Shown one piece after another: positions 11,179-20,802 of a stretch of DNA of 64,000 nt. Position 1 is the stretch's first letter; each line of letters starts with the position of its first letter. The notes under the pieces are model-generated. The model was not told where the DNA came from. It did not search any database and saw only the letters and a program-made list of their open reading frames with translations. The stretch is from JBLMXQ01 sp050257855 (GTDB lineage: Bacteria > Acidobacteriota > Vicinamibacteria > Vicinamibacterales > CAVVIG01). The translations under genes and the position numbers were made by a program. The stretch covers positions 1 to 64,000 of the forward strand of contig JBLMXQ010000096.1 of assembly GCA_050257855.1 (NCBI GenBank). The letters are read 5' to 3'.

Positions 11179-11387
11179 ATCACGTCTACAAGACTGTCGA
11201 ACTGGTCGGGTCATCGGCCACCGGGACCGACGACGCCATTCGGAACGCGGTGGCGAAGGCGGCGAAGACGCTTCGCAACCTGCGGTGGTTCGAAGTGATC
11301 GAGACCCGCGGTCACATCGACAATGGACAGGTCGCGCACTGGCAGGTGACGATCAAGATCGGCTTCACGCTCGAAGACGAAGCCTAG
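11175..11387 (+). CDS. Dodecin family flavin-binding protein
   Basis: 70 residues. HVYKTVELVGSSATGTDDAI, the AVAKAAKTLRNLRWFEV helix with the flavin-stacking Trp, and VAHWQVTIKIGF form the single beta-alpha-beta dodecin domain. Dodecins assemble into 12-mers that store or buffer flavins. The length equals that of the family. It starts with GTG overlapping the upstream stop by 4 bp. Confidence 0.92.
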   Translation: MNHVYKTVELVGSSATGTDDAIRNAVAKAAKTLRNLRWFEVIETRGHIDNGQVAHWQVTIKIGFTLEDEA

Positions 11388-11393
11388 GGACGT

Positions 11394-11912
11394 GTGGCGG
11401 TTGTGAACTTCACCTGCAGGACGGCGCGATCGGCCGCGGTCACGGCCATCCTGGTGGCACTGGTGGTTCTGGAAACTGCGGTCGTGCATCTCCTGCTGAT
11501 GCGCGTCCGTGTGCTCGCGCTCGCGGTATCCGCCGCGAGCCTGGCGGCCGTCGTCTGGCTGATGGCCGACTATGTGGCGATGGGCGGACCTGCCGCGCAT
11601 CTCGACGGCGAGTGGGTCCATCTTCGTGTCGGCCGGCGTGCGCGGGCGACGATCGCCCGGGCGGCCGTCGCGGGGGCCCTGGCTCCGGGCTGGCAGGATC
11701 TCGGGTTGTCCGCGCCGAAGTATCTGAACCCGACGAAGCCCGCGTCGCCGAACGTCTTCCTGGTGTTCGCCGATCCGCAAGCGGTCGAGCTCTTCGGCGC
11801 GATCCGGCGTCCGGTCCGGCGGATCGCGCTCCACCTCGACGATCCGGCCGGGTTCCTCGCCGCGCTCGGTCGGCCGATGCCGTCGAACGCGCCACCAGCG
11901 GCGGCGGTGTGA
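11394..11912 (+). CDS. Two-helix membrane protein, unknown
   Basis: 172 residues from a GTG start (another GTG at 11403). Two hydrophobic helices near the N-terminus (about 13-36 and 39-60) precede a soluble, Arg-rich domain of about 110 residues (VHLRVGRRARATIARA, NVFLVFADPQAVELFGAI, RRIALHLDDPAGFLAAL). The soluble part looks like a small PH-like or membrane-adjacent domain, but I do not recognise a family. It sits 6 bp after the dodecin gene. Confidence 0.55.
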   Translation: MAVVNFTCRTARSAAVTAILVALVVLETAVVHLLLMRVRVLALAVSAASLAAVVWLMADYVAMGGPAAHLDGEWVHLRVGRRARATIARAAVAGALAPGWQDLGLSAPKYLNPTKPASPNVFLVFADPQAVELFGAIRRPVRRIALHLDDPAGFLAALGRPMPSNAPPAAAV

Positions 11913-11926
11913 CACAATCCACGTCC

Positions 11927-14119
11927 ATGAAACATCTTGCTCTCGTCATTCTTGCGGCCGCCTGCGCGTCGTGCGCCTCGAAGGCGACACCCACCCCGGA
12001 CAACGCCCGGGACGCGGCCGCCTGGGAGCGCCAGGCCCGGAACGTCGACATCGTCCGCGACGACTGGGGCATCGCGCACGTGCATGGCAGGACCGATGCG
12101 GACGCCGTGTTCGGGATGATCTACGCTCAGGCCGAAGACGACTTCAACCGCGTCGAGACGAACTACCTGCTCTCGATGGGCCGCCTCGCGGAGGCCGAAG
12201 GCGACAAGGAGATCTACCGCGACCTCCGGATGAAGCTCTTCATCGATCCGGCCGACCTGAAGGCGACGTACGAGCAGAGCCCGGACTGGCTCAAGAGGCT
12301 GATGACCGCGTGGGCGGACGGGCTGAACTTCTATCTCTACAAGCATCCCGAGGTGAAGCCGAAGGTCATCACGCGTTTCGAGCCCTGGATGGCGCTGTCG
12401 TTCACGGAAGGCAGCATCGGCGGCGACATCGAGCGGGTGGACCTGAAGCAGCTCGAGGCGTTCTATGGGAAGGCGCCCGTCGGCACGCAGGCCTCGAACG
12501 AGCAGCCCGAGGCCTACGTCGAGCCGACGGGATCCAACGGCATCGCCATCGCGCCGTCGGACTCCGCATCGCACCACGCGCTGCTGTGGATCAATCCGCA
12601 CACGTCGTTCTTCTTCCGGTCCGAACTGCAGATGGCCAGCGACGAAGGGCTCGACGCCTACGGCGCGGTCACGTGGGGGCAGTTCTTCGTCTACCAGGGC
12701 TTCAACGAGCGGGCCGGGTGGATGCACACGTCGAGCGGAGTGGACAACATCGACGAGTACCTGGAGACGGTGACGAAGAAGGGCGACGGGTACGTCTACA
12801 GGTACGGGAACGAAGAGCGCCCGGTGAAGCAGAAGACGATCGCCGTGCCGTACAGGACGACCGGCGGGATGGCCACGAAGACGTTCACGGCGTACTTCAC
12901 GCAGCACGGGCCGGTGGTCCGGGAGCAGGACGGGAAGTGGGTGAGCATCAGCCTGATGCAGGACCCGCTTCACGCGCTGATCCAGTCGTACACGCGGACG
13001 AAGGCGCACGACCTGAAGGCCTTCCGCCAGGCGATGGAGCTTCACACGAACTCGTCGAACAACACGATCTTCGCGGACGCGGACGGCGACATCGCGTACT
13101 TCCACTCCAACTTCATCCCGAAGCGTGATCCGCGCTTCGACTGGACGAAGCCGGTCGACGGCAGCGATCCGGCGACCGACTGGCACGGCGTCCTGTCGAT
13201 CGACGAGTCGCCGAATGCGATCAACCCGGCGAACGGGTGGGTGTACAACTCAAACAACTGGCCCTGGTCGACGGCGGGTCCGGACAGTCCGAAGCGCGCC
13301 GACTATCCCGCGTACGTCGAACGGGGCACCGAGGAGACGCCGCGCGGCTACCACGCGCTCCGCGTGCTCGGATCCGGGAAGAACTTCACGCCCGACTCGC
13401 TGACCGCCGCGGCGTTCGACAGCTATCTGCCGGCGTTCGATCGGCTGCTGCCGCCGCTCTTCAAGGCGTACGACCGGCTGCCGGCGGCCAGTCCGATCAG
13501 GGCGCAGCTCAAGGATCAGATCGCGCTGCTGCGAGGCTGGGACCATCGCTGGGGCGCGTCGTCCGTGCCGACCTCGCTCGCCGTGTTCTGGGGAGAAGAA
13601 GCAGGGCGAAGGGTCGCGGCGGAAGCGCGCGCGGCCGGCATGTCGGCCGACGACTACACGGCGACGAAGGCCGCGCCGGACGATCTGCTGCAGGCGCTCG
13701 CGGCCGCGTCCGGCAAGCTCGCCGCCGACTTCGGCACCTGGAAGACGCCCTGGGGCGACATCAACCGCTTCCAGCGCATCAACGACGACATCACGCCGTC
13801 GTTCGACGACAGCAAACCGAGCATTCCGGTCGCCTTCACATCGTCCCGCTGGGGCTCGCTCGCGTCGTTCGGCGCGCGCGCGTATCCGAACACGAAGAAG
13901 TGGTACGGCACCAGCGGCAACAGCTTCGTCGCGGTCGTCGAGTTCGGCGACAGGGTGTCGGCGAAGGCGGTCACCGCTGGCGGCGAGAGCGGCCATCCCG
14001 ACTCGCCGCACTTCAACGACGAAGCCGAGCGCTACGCGAGCGGCAACCTGCGCGAGGTGTACTACTATCCCGAGGAGCTGAAAGGGCACACCGAGCGGTC
14101 GTATCACCCCGGTTCCTGA
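11927..14119 (+). CDS. Penicillin/AHL acylase family protein (Ntn hydrolase)
   Basis: 730 residues. A hydrophobic leader with cysteines (LVILAAACASCASK) suggests export, possibly as a lipoprotein. VDIVRDDWGIAHVHG is the acylase alpha-chain opening; TGSNGIAIAPS puts the presumed autocatalytic nucleophile at S203, followed by WINPHTSF. YFTQHGPVV, NSSNNTIFADADGDIAYFH and GYNSNNWPW-type segments of the beta chain are present. Such enzymes are cleaved into two chains in the periplasm and hydrolyse amides such as acyl-homoserine lactones, beta-lactams or acyl-peptides; the substrate is open. A CACAAT hexamer is 8 nt before the ATG and no clear Shine-Dalgarno is seen. Confidence 0.9.
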   Translation: MKHLALVILAAACASCASKATPTPDNARDAAAWERQARNVDIVRDDWGIAHVHGRTDADAVFGMIYAQAEDDFNRVETNYLLSMGRLAEAEGDKEIYRDLRMKLFIDPADLKATYEQSPDWLKRLMTAWADGLNFYLYKHPEVKPKVITRFEPWMALSFTEGSIGGDIERVDLKQLEAFYGKAPVGTQASNEQPEAYVEPTGSNGIAIAPSDSASHHALLWINPHTSFFFRSELQMASDEGLDAYGAVTWGQFFVYQGFNERAGWMHTSSGVDNIDEYLETVTKKGDGYVYRYGNEERPVKQKTIAVPYRTTGGMATKTFTAYFTQHGPVVREQDGKWVSISLMQDPLHALIQSYTRTKAHDLKAFRQAMELHTNSSNNTIFADADGDIAYFHSNFIPKRDPRFDWTKPVDGSDPATDWHGVLSIDESPNAINPANGWVYNSNNWPWSTAGPDSPKRADYPAYVERGTEETPRGYHALRVLGSGKNFTPDSLTAAAFDSYLPAFDRLLPPLFKAYDRLPAASPIRAQLKDQIALLRGWDHRWGASSVPTSLAVFWGEEAGRRVAAEARAAGMSADDYTATKAAPDDLLQALAAASGKLAADFGTWKTPWGDINRFQRINDDITPSFDDSKPSIPVAFTSSRWGSLASFGARAYPNTKKWYGTSGNSFVAVVEFGDRVSAKAVTAGGESGHPDSPHFNDEAERYASGNLREVYYYPEELKGHTERSYHPGS

Positions 14120-14156
14120 TCTGAAGGAGCGCGAGGCGTCGGCCGGGTGATGAGCG

Positions 14157-14804
14157 ATGGAGTTGCCGTTCACCCACGCGGCGTTTCTCGACGTCTTCGG
14201 CGCGTACAACCACGCGCTCTGGCCCGCGGCGACCGTGCTGTGGACCGTCACCGCAGCGATGGCCCTGCAGTGGGCGAGAACGCGCAACGGCGACGGCCGC
14301 GCCCTGTGCGCCCTTCTGGCCGTGCACTGGGCGTGGTCGGGCGCGGTCTACCACTGGATCTTCTTCCGGCGCATCAACCCGGCGGCCGCGTTCTTCGGCG
14401 GCGGGTTCGTGCTGGAGGCGATCCTGTTCGCGTGGCTCGCGGTGACGGTTCGCACGCGCTTCAGACTGGACGAATCGCCGCGTGGCGTCCTGGGCCTGTC
14501 GCTCGTGATCTACTCGCTGGCATACCCGCTCGCGGGTCTGGCGTTCGGCCTGCGCTATCCGCGCATGCCGATCTTCGCCGTTCCGTGCCCGACGACGCTC
14601 CTCACAGTCGGGCTGCTGCTGACGGCATCCGGGGCTCCCCGGACCGTCAACATCGTGCCGATCGCGTGGTCCGCCATCGGCGCGTCCGCGGCGTTCGTCC
14701 TCGGCGTCCGTGCCGACCTCGCGCTGATGGCGGCCGGGGTGCTCCTGACGCTCGACACGCTCGCCCCGCGAGCGCTGGGCGCGAGGGGAGGGCAGCCGGC
14801 ATGA
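14157..14804 (+). CDS. DUF6064-type membrane protein
   Basis: 215 residues, mostly hydrophobic, with about six to seven membrane spans. MELPFTHAAFLDVFGAYNHA, the VHWAWSGAVYHWIFF and IYSLAYPLAGL segments and RYPRMPIFAVPCPTTLLT are typical of DUF6064, a membrane family of unknown function. Its stop overlaps the start of the following MmcQ-like gene (ATGA). Confidence 0.75.
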   Translation: MELPFTHAAFLDVFGAYNHALWPAATVLWTVTAAMALQWARTRNGDGRALCALLAVHWAWSGAVYHWIFFRRINPAAAFFGGGFVLEAILFAWLAVTVRTRFRLDESPRGVLGLSLVIYSLAYPLAGLAFGLRYPRMPIFAVPCPTTLLTVGLLLTASGAPRTVNIVPIAWSAIGASAAFVLGVRADLALMAAGVLLTLDTLAPRALGARGGQPA

Positions 14805-15142
14805 CGGCGGCGGAGTTTCGTCGGATTGCTCTCGGAATGGATGGCGCGTCCGAGGGCGCCCACATGAATCACCCGGATTTCCGCGTCGGCGGTCGAATCT
14901 TTGCGACGATTCATCGGGGCGACGAACACGGGATGGTGAAGCTGTCGCCCGGTGCACAGCGGCGATTCGTCCGCGAGCATCCGGGTGCGTTCGCGCCCGA
15001 GGCCGGGGCCTGGGGGCTCCAGGGCTGCACCCGGGTCTATTTCGCCCGCGCAGACGAGGAGGCGGTCGGCGAGGCGATGACGCTGGCGTGGAGGCTCGCC
15101 TGCGAGCCGGGTGGACGTCGCCGGCCGCGCCCGAAGAAGTGA
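14801..15142 (+). CDS. MmcQ/YjbR family DNA-binding-like protein
   Basis: 113 residues. FRRIALGMDGASEGAHMNHPDFRV, RIFATIHRGDEHGMVKLSP and WGLQGCTRVYFARADEEAV are the landmarks of the MmcQ/YjbR fold (cyaY-like alpha+beta). These proteins are soluble, sometimes proposed to bind DNA, with no established function. The ATG overlaps the upstream stop by 4 bp. The C-terminus is a short basic tail. Confidence 0.85.
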   Translation: MTAAEFRRIALGMDGASEGAHMNHPDFRVGGRIFATIHRGDEHGMVKLSPGAQRRFVREHPGAFAPEAGAWGLQGCTRVYFARADEEAVGEAMTLAWRLACEPGGRRRPRPKK

Positions 15143-15233
15143 ATGGTGCCTCAGCCCGGGTCTCGAACCATCCGTCCGGTCATCGCCTCTCGGTCGGCAC
15201 CGACACGCATCGCGGGCCTGACGCTTCGGCGCG

Positions 15234-16223
15234 TTACCCCTGCGCCAGGATGCCGCGCAGCGCGTCGGCCACCTGCCGGCTCGCGGCGTCTGCCGTGACG
15301 ATGTCGATCGCTTCGGGGCCGGGCGCGCCCAGCCGCAGCTCCACGGCGCGCGCGATCTGCTCCTGCTCAAAAATCCGGCGCCCCATGATCGCCTGATTCG
15401 CGCCGAGCGACTTGAGCATCGCGAGGCCGACCGCGTCGACGGCGACGCGATCGTCGCCGGCAATGACGACGTTGCCCGCCTTGAGCTCGCCGTGCGACGG
15501 CCCGCCGTCGGTGAACGCCGCCACGCCGTCGAGGACGATCAGGTCCGGCCGGTACCCCGTGTTCAGCTCGGCGATCATGCGCCGCATGTCGGGCGAGGCG
15601 TGCATCGTGCGGCGAATCGGCTTGGGGGTCAGCCCGACCGACAGCTTCAGCGACATCGTGAAGACGCCGCCCGCGCCGTGCGTCTTGAGGCAGCAGGTCG
15701 AGACGGTGTACTCCGAGTCGACGATGAGGCGCGGGAGGTGAAAGCCGGCCGGCCAGTGCGATCCGGCCGGCGCGAACGCCACCCAGTCCCGGTCCTCGAT
15801 CCGTTCGAAGTCCACGATGTCGAATCGGAGGTCGCGCGCGAGGTCGAACACGCCCTTCTTCTCCATGACGCCTCGCGTCTGCGGCGGGCCGCTCGATTCG
15901 CCGAGCGTGATGCTGCGGGCCCCGCGCCCGTGGAGCTCGGTGACGATCTGGGCCAGCGTGTCGGGATGCGTCGAGGCGGGCGACTCGTCCGCCGAGTTGA
16001 AATTGGGCTTCAGGACGACCCGTTTGCCGGCGATGCCGCCGACGTCGAGCAGCTTCAGGGCTTCGGACACGCCGCGCCGACGGTCGGCGGTCCGCACCAG
16101 GGCCACGCGGCTGCGGCGCGGCGCGAGGATCGACGCCAGGCCGTCGGCGCGCAGCGCCGGCGTGAGCGCCAGACCGGCCGAGAGGGTGCGGACGAATTCG
16201 CGACGGCCGAGGAAACGGGGCAT
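15234..16223 (-). CDS. DUF362 domain protein with Tat-like leader
   Basis: 329 residues. FLGRREFVRTLSAGLALTPA is a twin-arginine-type leader. The DUF362 body follows: KRVVLKPNFNSAD, ITLGESSGPPQTRGVMEKKG, STCCLKTHGAGGVFTMSLK, DLIVLDGVAAFTDGGPSHG and DDRVAVDAVGLAML. Members often carry iron-sulfur ferredoxin tails, but none is present here. The reaction is unknown. AAGGAGG 6 nt upstream fixes the ATG at 16223; the frame extends 36 bp further without support. Confidence 0.85.
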   Translation of the reverse strand: MPRFLGRREFVRTLSAGLALTPALRADGLASILAPRRSRVALVRTADRRRGVSEALKLLDVGGIAGKRVVLKPNFNSADESPASTHPDTLAQIVTELHGRGARSITLGESSGPPQTRGVMEKKGVFDLARDLRFDIVDFERIEDRDWVAFAPAGSHWPAGFHLPRLIVDSEYTVSTCCLKTHGAGGVFTMSLKLSVGLTPKPIRRTMHASPDMRRMIAELNTGYRPDLIVLDGVAAFTDGGPSHGELKAGNVVIAGDDRVAVDAVGLAMLKSLGANQAIMGRRIFEQEQIARAVELRLGAPGPEAIDIVTADAASRQVADALRGILAQG

Positions 16224-16360
16224 GGCGGCCTCCTTGACAGGGACATGCTGCGAATGCAAGAAGCGCCGCAGCCCCGATGCCGCGGCGTCGAGGACGCGGT
16301 GACGCCTGCGCCCGCCGGATTGCCGGCATTCGGGTATCCTTGGCCGCCAGGAGGAGCCGC

Positions 16361-18223
16361 ATGACTCACCGCGTCCGCCGCGCCCCGGCGCTCGTTTCGC
16401 TGGCGGCGCTCGTCGCCGCCGCCGTGCTCTCGATCGCCTCCCCGCGCGGACAGGAGAACACGGCCGATCGCTTCGACGTCCGCGACGTCATGATTCCGGC
16501 GCGCGACGGCGTCCGGCTGCACGCGAAGATCTTCACGCCGAGGAACCAGAGCGGGCCGCTGCCCTTCATCCTCTCCCGCACCCCGTACGGCGTCGAGAAC
16601 GCGGCGGGCAAGTTCGTCACCTACCTGAAAGCGCTCGCCGACGAGGGCTACATCTTCGTCTTCGAGGACATCCGCGGGAAGTTCGGCTCGGAGGGCACGT
16701 TCGTCATGCAGCGCCCGGCCCGCGCGCCGGGCGATACGAAGTCGATCGACGAGGGGACCGACACCTACGACACGATCGACTGGCTGCTGAAGAACGGCGG
16801 GAACAACAACGGGCGCGTCGGCATGCTCGGCATCTCGTACGACGGCTGGACCACCATCATGGGCGCGCTCGAGCCGCATCCCGCGCTCAAGGCGATCTCG
16901 CCGCAGGCCTCGCCCGCCGACATGTGGCTCGGAGACGACTTCCACCACAACGGCGCGTTCCGCCTGAGCTACGGGTTCGAGTACGCGGCGATGATGGAGA
17001 GCGGGAAGAACGTCCAGCAGTTCGCCTTCGACCGCCACGACACGTACGACTGGTATCTCGGCCTCGGCCCGCTCGCGAACGTGAACCGGAAGTACCTCCA
17101 CGAGAAGATTCCCACCTGGAACGACTACGTCGCCCATCCCGACTACGACGCCTTCTGGAAGCGCCAGACGCTCGTGCCGCACATCCTCGACGTGAAGGTG
17201 CCGACGCTGAACGTCGCCGGCTGGTGGGACCAGGAGGATTTCTACGGCCCGATCCGGATCTACGACGCGCTCGAGGCGCACGACACGAAACATCTCAACT
17301 ACCTCGTCGTCGGCCCATGGAACCATGGTGGCTGGTCGCGCGGCGGTGGCGACAGCCTCGGCCCGATTCCCTTCGGCAGCGCGACAGCGGAGTACTTCAG
17401 GGATCACGTCCAGGCGCCGTGGTTCGCGCACTTCCTGAAGGACAAGGGCACGCTCGATCTGCCGGAAGCGCTCACCTTCGAGGCGGGCACGGACCGCTGG
17501 ATGCGCTGGGATGCGTGGCCGCCGAAGGCGAAGACGGAGGCGCGATCGCTCTATTTCGCCGCGGACCAGGCGCTGTCGTTCGACAGGCCGACCGGGGCGG
17601 GCCCGCAGGCGTTCGACAGCTACGTCTCCGATCCCGCCCACCCGGTCCCGTACCGCCATCGTCCGATCCAGCCGACGTACTTCCCCGGGGGATCGAAGTG
17701 GTCCACGTGGCTGGTGGAGGATCAGCGGTTCGTCCGCGACCGGCCCGATGTGCTGACCTGGGAGACCGCGCCGCTCGACGCGGACGTGACGATAGCCGGC
17801 GAGGTCACCGCGCACCTGTTCGCGTCCACGACGGGGAGCGATGCGGACTGGATCGTGAAGCTGATCGACGAGTACCCGGACGAGTATCCGGCCGACTGGA
17901 ACCTGGCGGGCTACGAGCTGATGGTGTCGAACGAGGTATTCCGCGGCCGGTACCGCAAGAGCATCGAGAAGCCGGCGCCGATCCCGCCGAACGTCGTGCT
18001 CGAGTACACGTGGAGCCTGCACACCCAGGACTACACGTTCCGCAAGGGGCACCGTATCGCGGTTCAGGTGCAGAGCACGTGGTTCCCGATCATCGACCGG
18101 AACCCGCAGACCTTCGTGCCGAACATCTTTGAAGCGAAGGCGGGGGACTTCCGATCGGCGACCGACCGCATCTACCGCTCGGCGCGATATCCTTCCTCCG
18201 TGGTGCTGCCCGTCGTGCGATGA
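16361..18223 (+). CDS. CocE/NonD family hydrolase (X-Pro dipeptidyl-peptidase-like)
   Basis: 620 residues with an N-terminal hydrophobic leader (APALVSLAALVAAAVLS). VMIPARDGVRLHAKIFTP opens the alpha/beta hydrolase, EDIRGKFGSEGTF follows, and GMLGISYDGW has the nucleophile S159. The His of the triad is likely in VVGPWNHGGWS. The C-terminal half is the beta-sandwich cap (PXPP_C-like) ending with QVQSTWFPIIDRNPQTF. Such enzymes cleave X-Pro peptides, cocaine-type esters or glutaryl amides. GGAGGAG sets the start; the stop overlaps EcsC by 4 bp. Confidence 0.92.
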   Translation: MTHRVRRAPALVSLAALVAAAVLSIASPRGQENTADRFDVRDVMIPARDGVRLHAKIFTPRNQSGPLPFILSRTPYGVENAAGKFVTYLKALADEGYIFVFEDIRGKFGSEGTFVMQRPARAPGDTKSIDEGTDTYDTIDWLLKNGGNNNGRVGMLGISYDGWTTIMGALEPHPALKAISPQASPADMWLGDDFHHNGAFRLSYGFEYAAMMESGKNVQQFAFDRHDTYDWYLGLGPLANVNRKYLHEKIPTWNDYVAHPDYDAFWKRQTLVPHILDVKVPTLNVAGWWDQEDFYGPIRIYDALEAHDTKHLNYLVVGPWNHGGWSRGGGDSLGPIPFGSATAEYFRDHVQAPWFAHFLKDKGTLDLPEALTFEAGTDRWMRWDAWPPKAKTEARSLYFAADQALSFDRPTGAGPQAFDSYVSDPAHPVPYRHRPIQPTYFPGGSKWSTWLVEDQRFVRDRPDVLTWETAPLDADVTIAGEVTAHLFASTTGSDADWIVKLIDEYPDEYPADWNLAGYELMVSNEVFRGRYRKSIEKPAPIPPNVVLEYTWSLHTQDYTFRKGHRIAVQVQSTWFPIIDRNPQTFVPNIFEAKAGDFRSATDRIYRSARYPSSVVLPVVR

Positions 18224-18999
18224 CCCTCGATGACCTCGACGATCTCCGCCGGGCGAAGGCGCTGCTCGATCACCCGAGCTTCGCGTCGAGGGTGAGCAAC
18301 CTGCTCGGCGCGCCGGTCGAGCGCGGCCTCGAGCTGCTGCCGTCGAACTGGGCGGCGGTCGTGGCCGACGCCACGCGCGCCGCGCTGCAGAAGGCGCTCG
18401 ACCTCGCCGTGTCGACGCTGGACGATCGGAGGAGCGGACCGCCCTCGCCGATCTTCCACAAGCTGGCCGTCGCGGCGACCGGCGCGGGCGGAGGCGCGCT
18501 CGGCCTCGCAGCGCTGCCACTCGAACTCCCGGTCTCGACCGCCGTGATGCTGCGCTCGATCGCCGACGTCGCGCGCAGCGAGGGGGAGCACATCAGGACC
18601 GTGGAGGCGCGGCTGGCCTGCCTCGAGGTGTTCGCGCTCGGCGGCCGCGCGAACAGTGACGATGCGGCGGAGACCGGGTATTTCGCGGTGCGCCTCGCGC
18701 TGGCGCGCGCCGTCAGCGAGGCCGCCGAGTTCATCGCCGAGCGCGGCATCGCGCAGGAGGGCGCGCCCGCCATCGTGAGGTTGATCGCGCAAATCGCGTC
18801 GGGCTTCGGCGCGACCGTCTCCGAGAAAGCCGCGGCGCAGGCCATCCCGATCATCGGCGCCGCCGGCGGCGCCATCGTCAACCTGCTCTTCATCGATCAC
18901 TTCCAGGATGTCGCGCGCGGCCATTTCGCCGTGAGGCGGATCGAGCGCCGGTACGGCGCCGACGCGACGAGGGCGGCCTACGAGGCGATTGACGCGTGA
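18220..18999 (+). CDS. EcsC family protein
   Basis: 259 residues. FASRVSNLLGAPVERGLELLP, the glycine-rich ATGAGGGALGLAALPLELPV, MLRSIADVARSEGEH and CLEVFALGG are the EcsC domain. In Bacillus EcsC is tied to the EcsAB transporter, but the function is not known; no EcsA or EcsB is near. A second glycine/alanine-rich stretch near the C-terminus (IPIIGAAGGAIVNLLFIDHF) is probably membrane-associated. Translation is coupled to the CocE gene (ATGA), and its 3' end overlaps a convergent gene by 110 bp. Confidence 0.85.
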   Translation: MTLDDLDDLRRAKALLDHPSFASRVSNLLGAPVERGLELLPSNWAAVVADATRAALQKALDLAVSTLDDRRSGPPSPIFHKLAVAATGAGGGALGLAALPLELPVSTAVMLRSIADVARSEGEHIRTVEARLACLEVFALGGRANSDDAAETGYFAVRLALARAVSEAAEFIAERGIAQEGAPAIVRLIAQIASGFGATVSEKAAAQAIPIIGAAGGAIVNLLFIDHFQDVARGHFAVRRIERRYGADATRAAYEAIDA

Positions 19000-19612
19000 C
19001 AGTTCGAGGACTGGACGACTTGAAAGCCAGCCATACCGTGTGTCCGCCGCACTCGGGATCCTCGGGCTGCCAGGTCCGCAGCGTGAAGCCGTGCGACGCG
19101 AGCAGTTGTTGGTACTCGGCCGGATCGAGGCTTGCGTGGTACAGCGGCTCGCCGCGGTAGGATCCGATCGCTTCCCCCGCGCGCGGTCCGCTCGTGAACA
19201 TCAGCGCGGCGCCGGGGGCGGCGTGGGCGGCGAATCGAGCGAACATCGCGCGCTGCTCGTCCATCGTCAGGTGGAAGAAGCTGTCCCACGCGATGATGCC
19301 GTCGAAGCGGGACGCGAGCGCGAGCACCCGCATGTCGGACACGACCCACTCGTGATCGGGAAGCCGGGCCCGGCAGAGGGCGATCATCGAATTGGATGCA
19401 TCGACGCCTGTCACGTGGAACCCGCGCGCGATGATGTAGCGCGCGATCGGCTCGGCGGTGCCGCAGCCGACGTCGAGGACGGCGCCGCCGGCAGCCACCT
19501 CGCCGAGAAACCGATCCAGCCAGACCTGCTCGCGAAACGGCGCGGCGCGGCGGTCCCGGTCGAAGTCGTGCGCGTGGCGCTCGTAGAGATCGATGACGGC
19601 GTCGTGACACAC
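18890..19612 (-). CDS. SAM-dependent methyltransferase
   Basis: 240 residues. GAVLDVGCGTAEPIARYI is the SAM-binding loop, HVTGVDASNSMI the following acidic motif, IIAWDSFFHLTMDEQ and GAALMFTSGP later strands. The GTG at 19612 is chosen because AGGAG lies 11 nt upstream; a more distal ATG at 19705 would add 31 residues of non-family sequence. The last 35 or so codons, an Arg/Ser-rich tail, run antisense into ecsC and look like read-through past a lost stop. Confidence 0.75.
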   Translation of the reverse strand: MCHDAVIDLYERHAHDFDRDRRAAPFREQVWLDRFLGEVAAGGAVLDVGCGTAEPIARYIIARGFHVTGVDASNSMIALCRARLPDHEWVVSDMRVLALASRFDGIIAWDSFFHLTMDEQRAMFARFAAHAAPGAALMFTSGPRAGEAIGSYRGEPLYHASLDPAEYQQLLASHGFTLRTWQPEDPECGGHTVWLAFKSSSPRTVTRQSPRRPPSSRRRRTGARSASRRNGRARHPGSDR

Positions 19613-19734
19613 GGGTCGAAGGCTCCTGACCGCCCCTATTCGTCCGTGTTCCACCTCACGCGGGCGAAGCGCCTCGAGGCGTTCATGGCGATCTCCATTC
19701 GGCATCCGTCCGTCGCAACGACAGGACCGGGGGC

Positions 19735-20337
<603 letters not shown>

Positions 20338-20477
20338 CGGTGTGACTTCCGCTGCCTAGGATACAGGGACTGCTCCGGTTGCGGGCGGGGCGGCCGGCGC
20401 CGGACGTCAACTCGGTGCGGAGCGATCGTGCGATTCGTGGTACTCTCTCTTCAGCCGTTTCCCGCAAAGGAGCCGCA

Positions 20478-20759
20478 ATGGCGAAGAAGGCAGCGCGCAA
20501 GTCCGCCCGCAAACCGAGCGCGGCGTTCATGAAACCCATGACGCCCAGCGCGGCACTGGCAGAGGTCATCGGCGCCAAGCCGATGCCGCGGACCGAGGTC
20601 ACCAAGAAACTCTGGGGCTACATCAAGAAGAACGGTCTGCAGGACAAGAAGAACAAGCGGATGATCAAGGCCGACGCCGCGCTCAAGCCCGTGTTCGGCG
20701 GAAAGGCGACCGTCAACATGTTCGAGATGACCAAGCTGGTCAGCCGGCACCTGAAATAG
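20478..20759 (+). CDS. SWIB/MDM2 domain protein
   Basis: 93 residues. A basic leader (MAKKAARKSARKPS) is followed by a complete SWIB domain: MTPSAALAEVIGAKPMPRTE, KKLWGYIKKNGLQDKKNKRM, KADAALKPVFGGK and VNMFEMTKLVSRHLK. Bacterial SWIB proteins, also found fused to topoisomerase in chlamydiae, are chromatin-like proteins; here the basic tail suggests nucleoid binding. AAAGGAG 6 nt upstream sets the start. Confidence 0.93.
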   Translation: MAKKAARKSARKPSAAFMKPMTPSAALAEVIGAKPMPRTEVTKKLWGYIKKNGLQDKKNKRMIKADAALKPVFGGKATVNMFEMTKLVSRHLK

Positions 20760-20770
20760 CGAACATGGCC

Positions 20771-20796
20771 AATGGGGTAAGGGCGCTTACCCCATT
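20771..20796. terminator. Bidirectional terminator between SWIB and ADOP genes
   Basis: An 11-bp perfect stem AATGGGGTAAG (20771-20781) with CTTACCCCATT (20786-20796) around GGCG lies between two convergent genes, 11 bp after one stop and 6 bp from the other. AT pairs at the base could serve termination in both directions. Confidence 0.75.
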
Positions 20797-20802
20797 CGGC
20801 TG

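Noticed and set aside
11570..13186. A 538-codon minus-strand frame opposite the penicillin acylase
   Set aside because: Composition is that of a GC-rich antisense shadow; the acylase on the plus strand has all family motifs.
16055..18520. An 821-codon open frame on the minus strand opposite the CocE-type hydrolase
   Set aside because: It is an Arg/Ala/Val-rich shadow frame with no motif; the plus strand holds a complete hydrolase with catalytic Ser and a Shine-Dalgarno.
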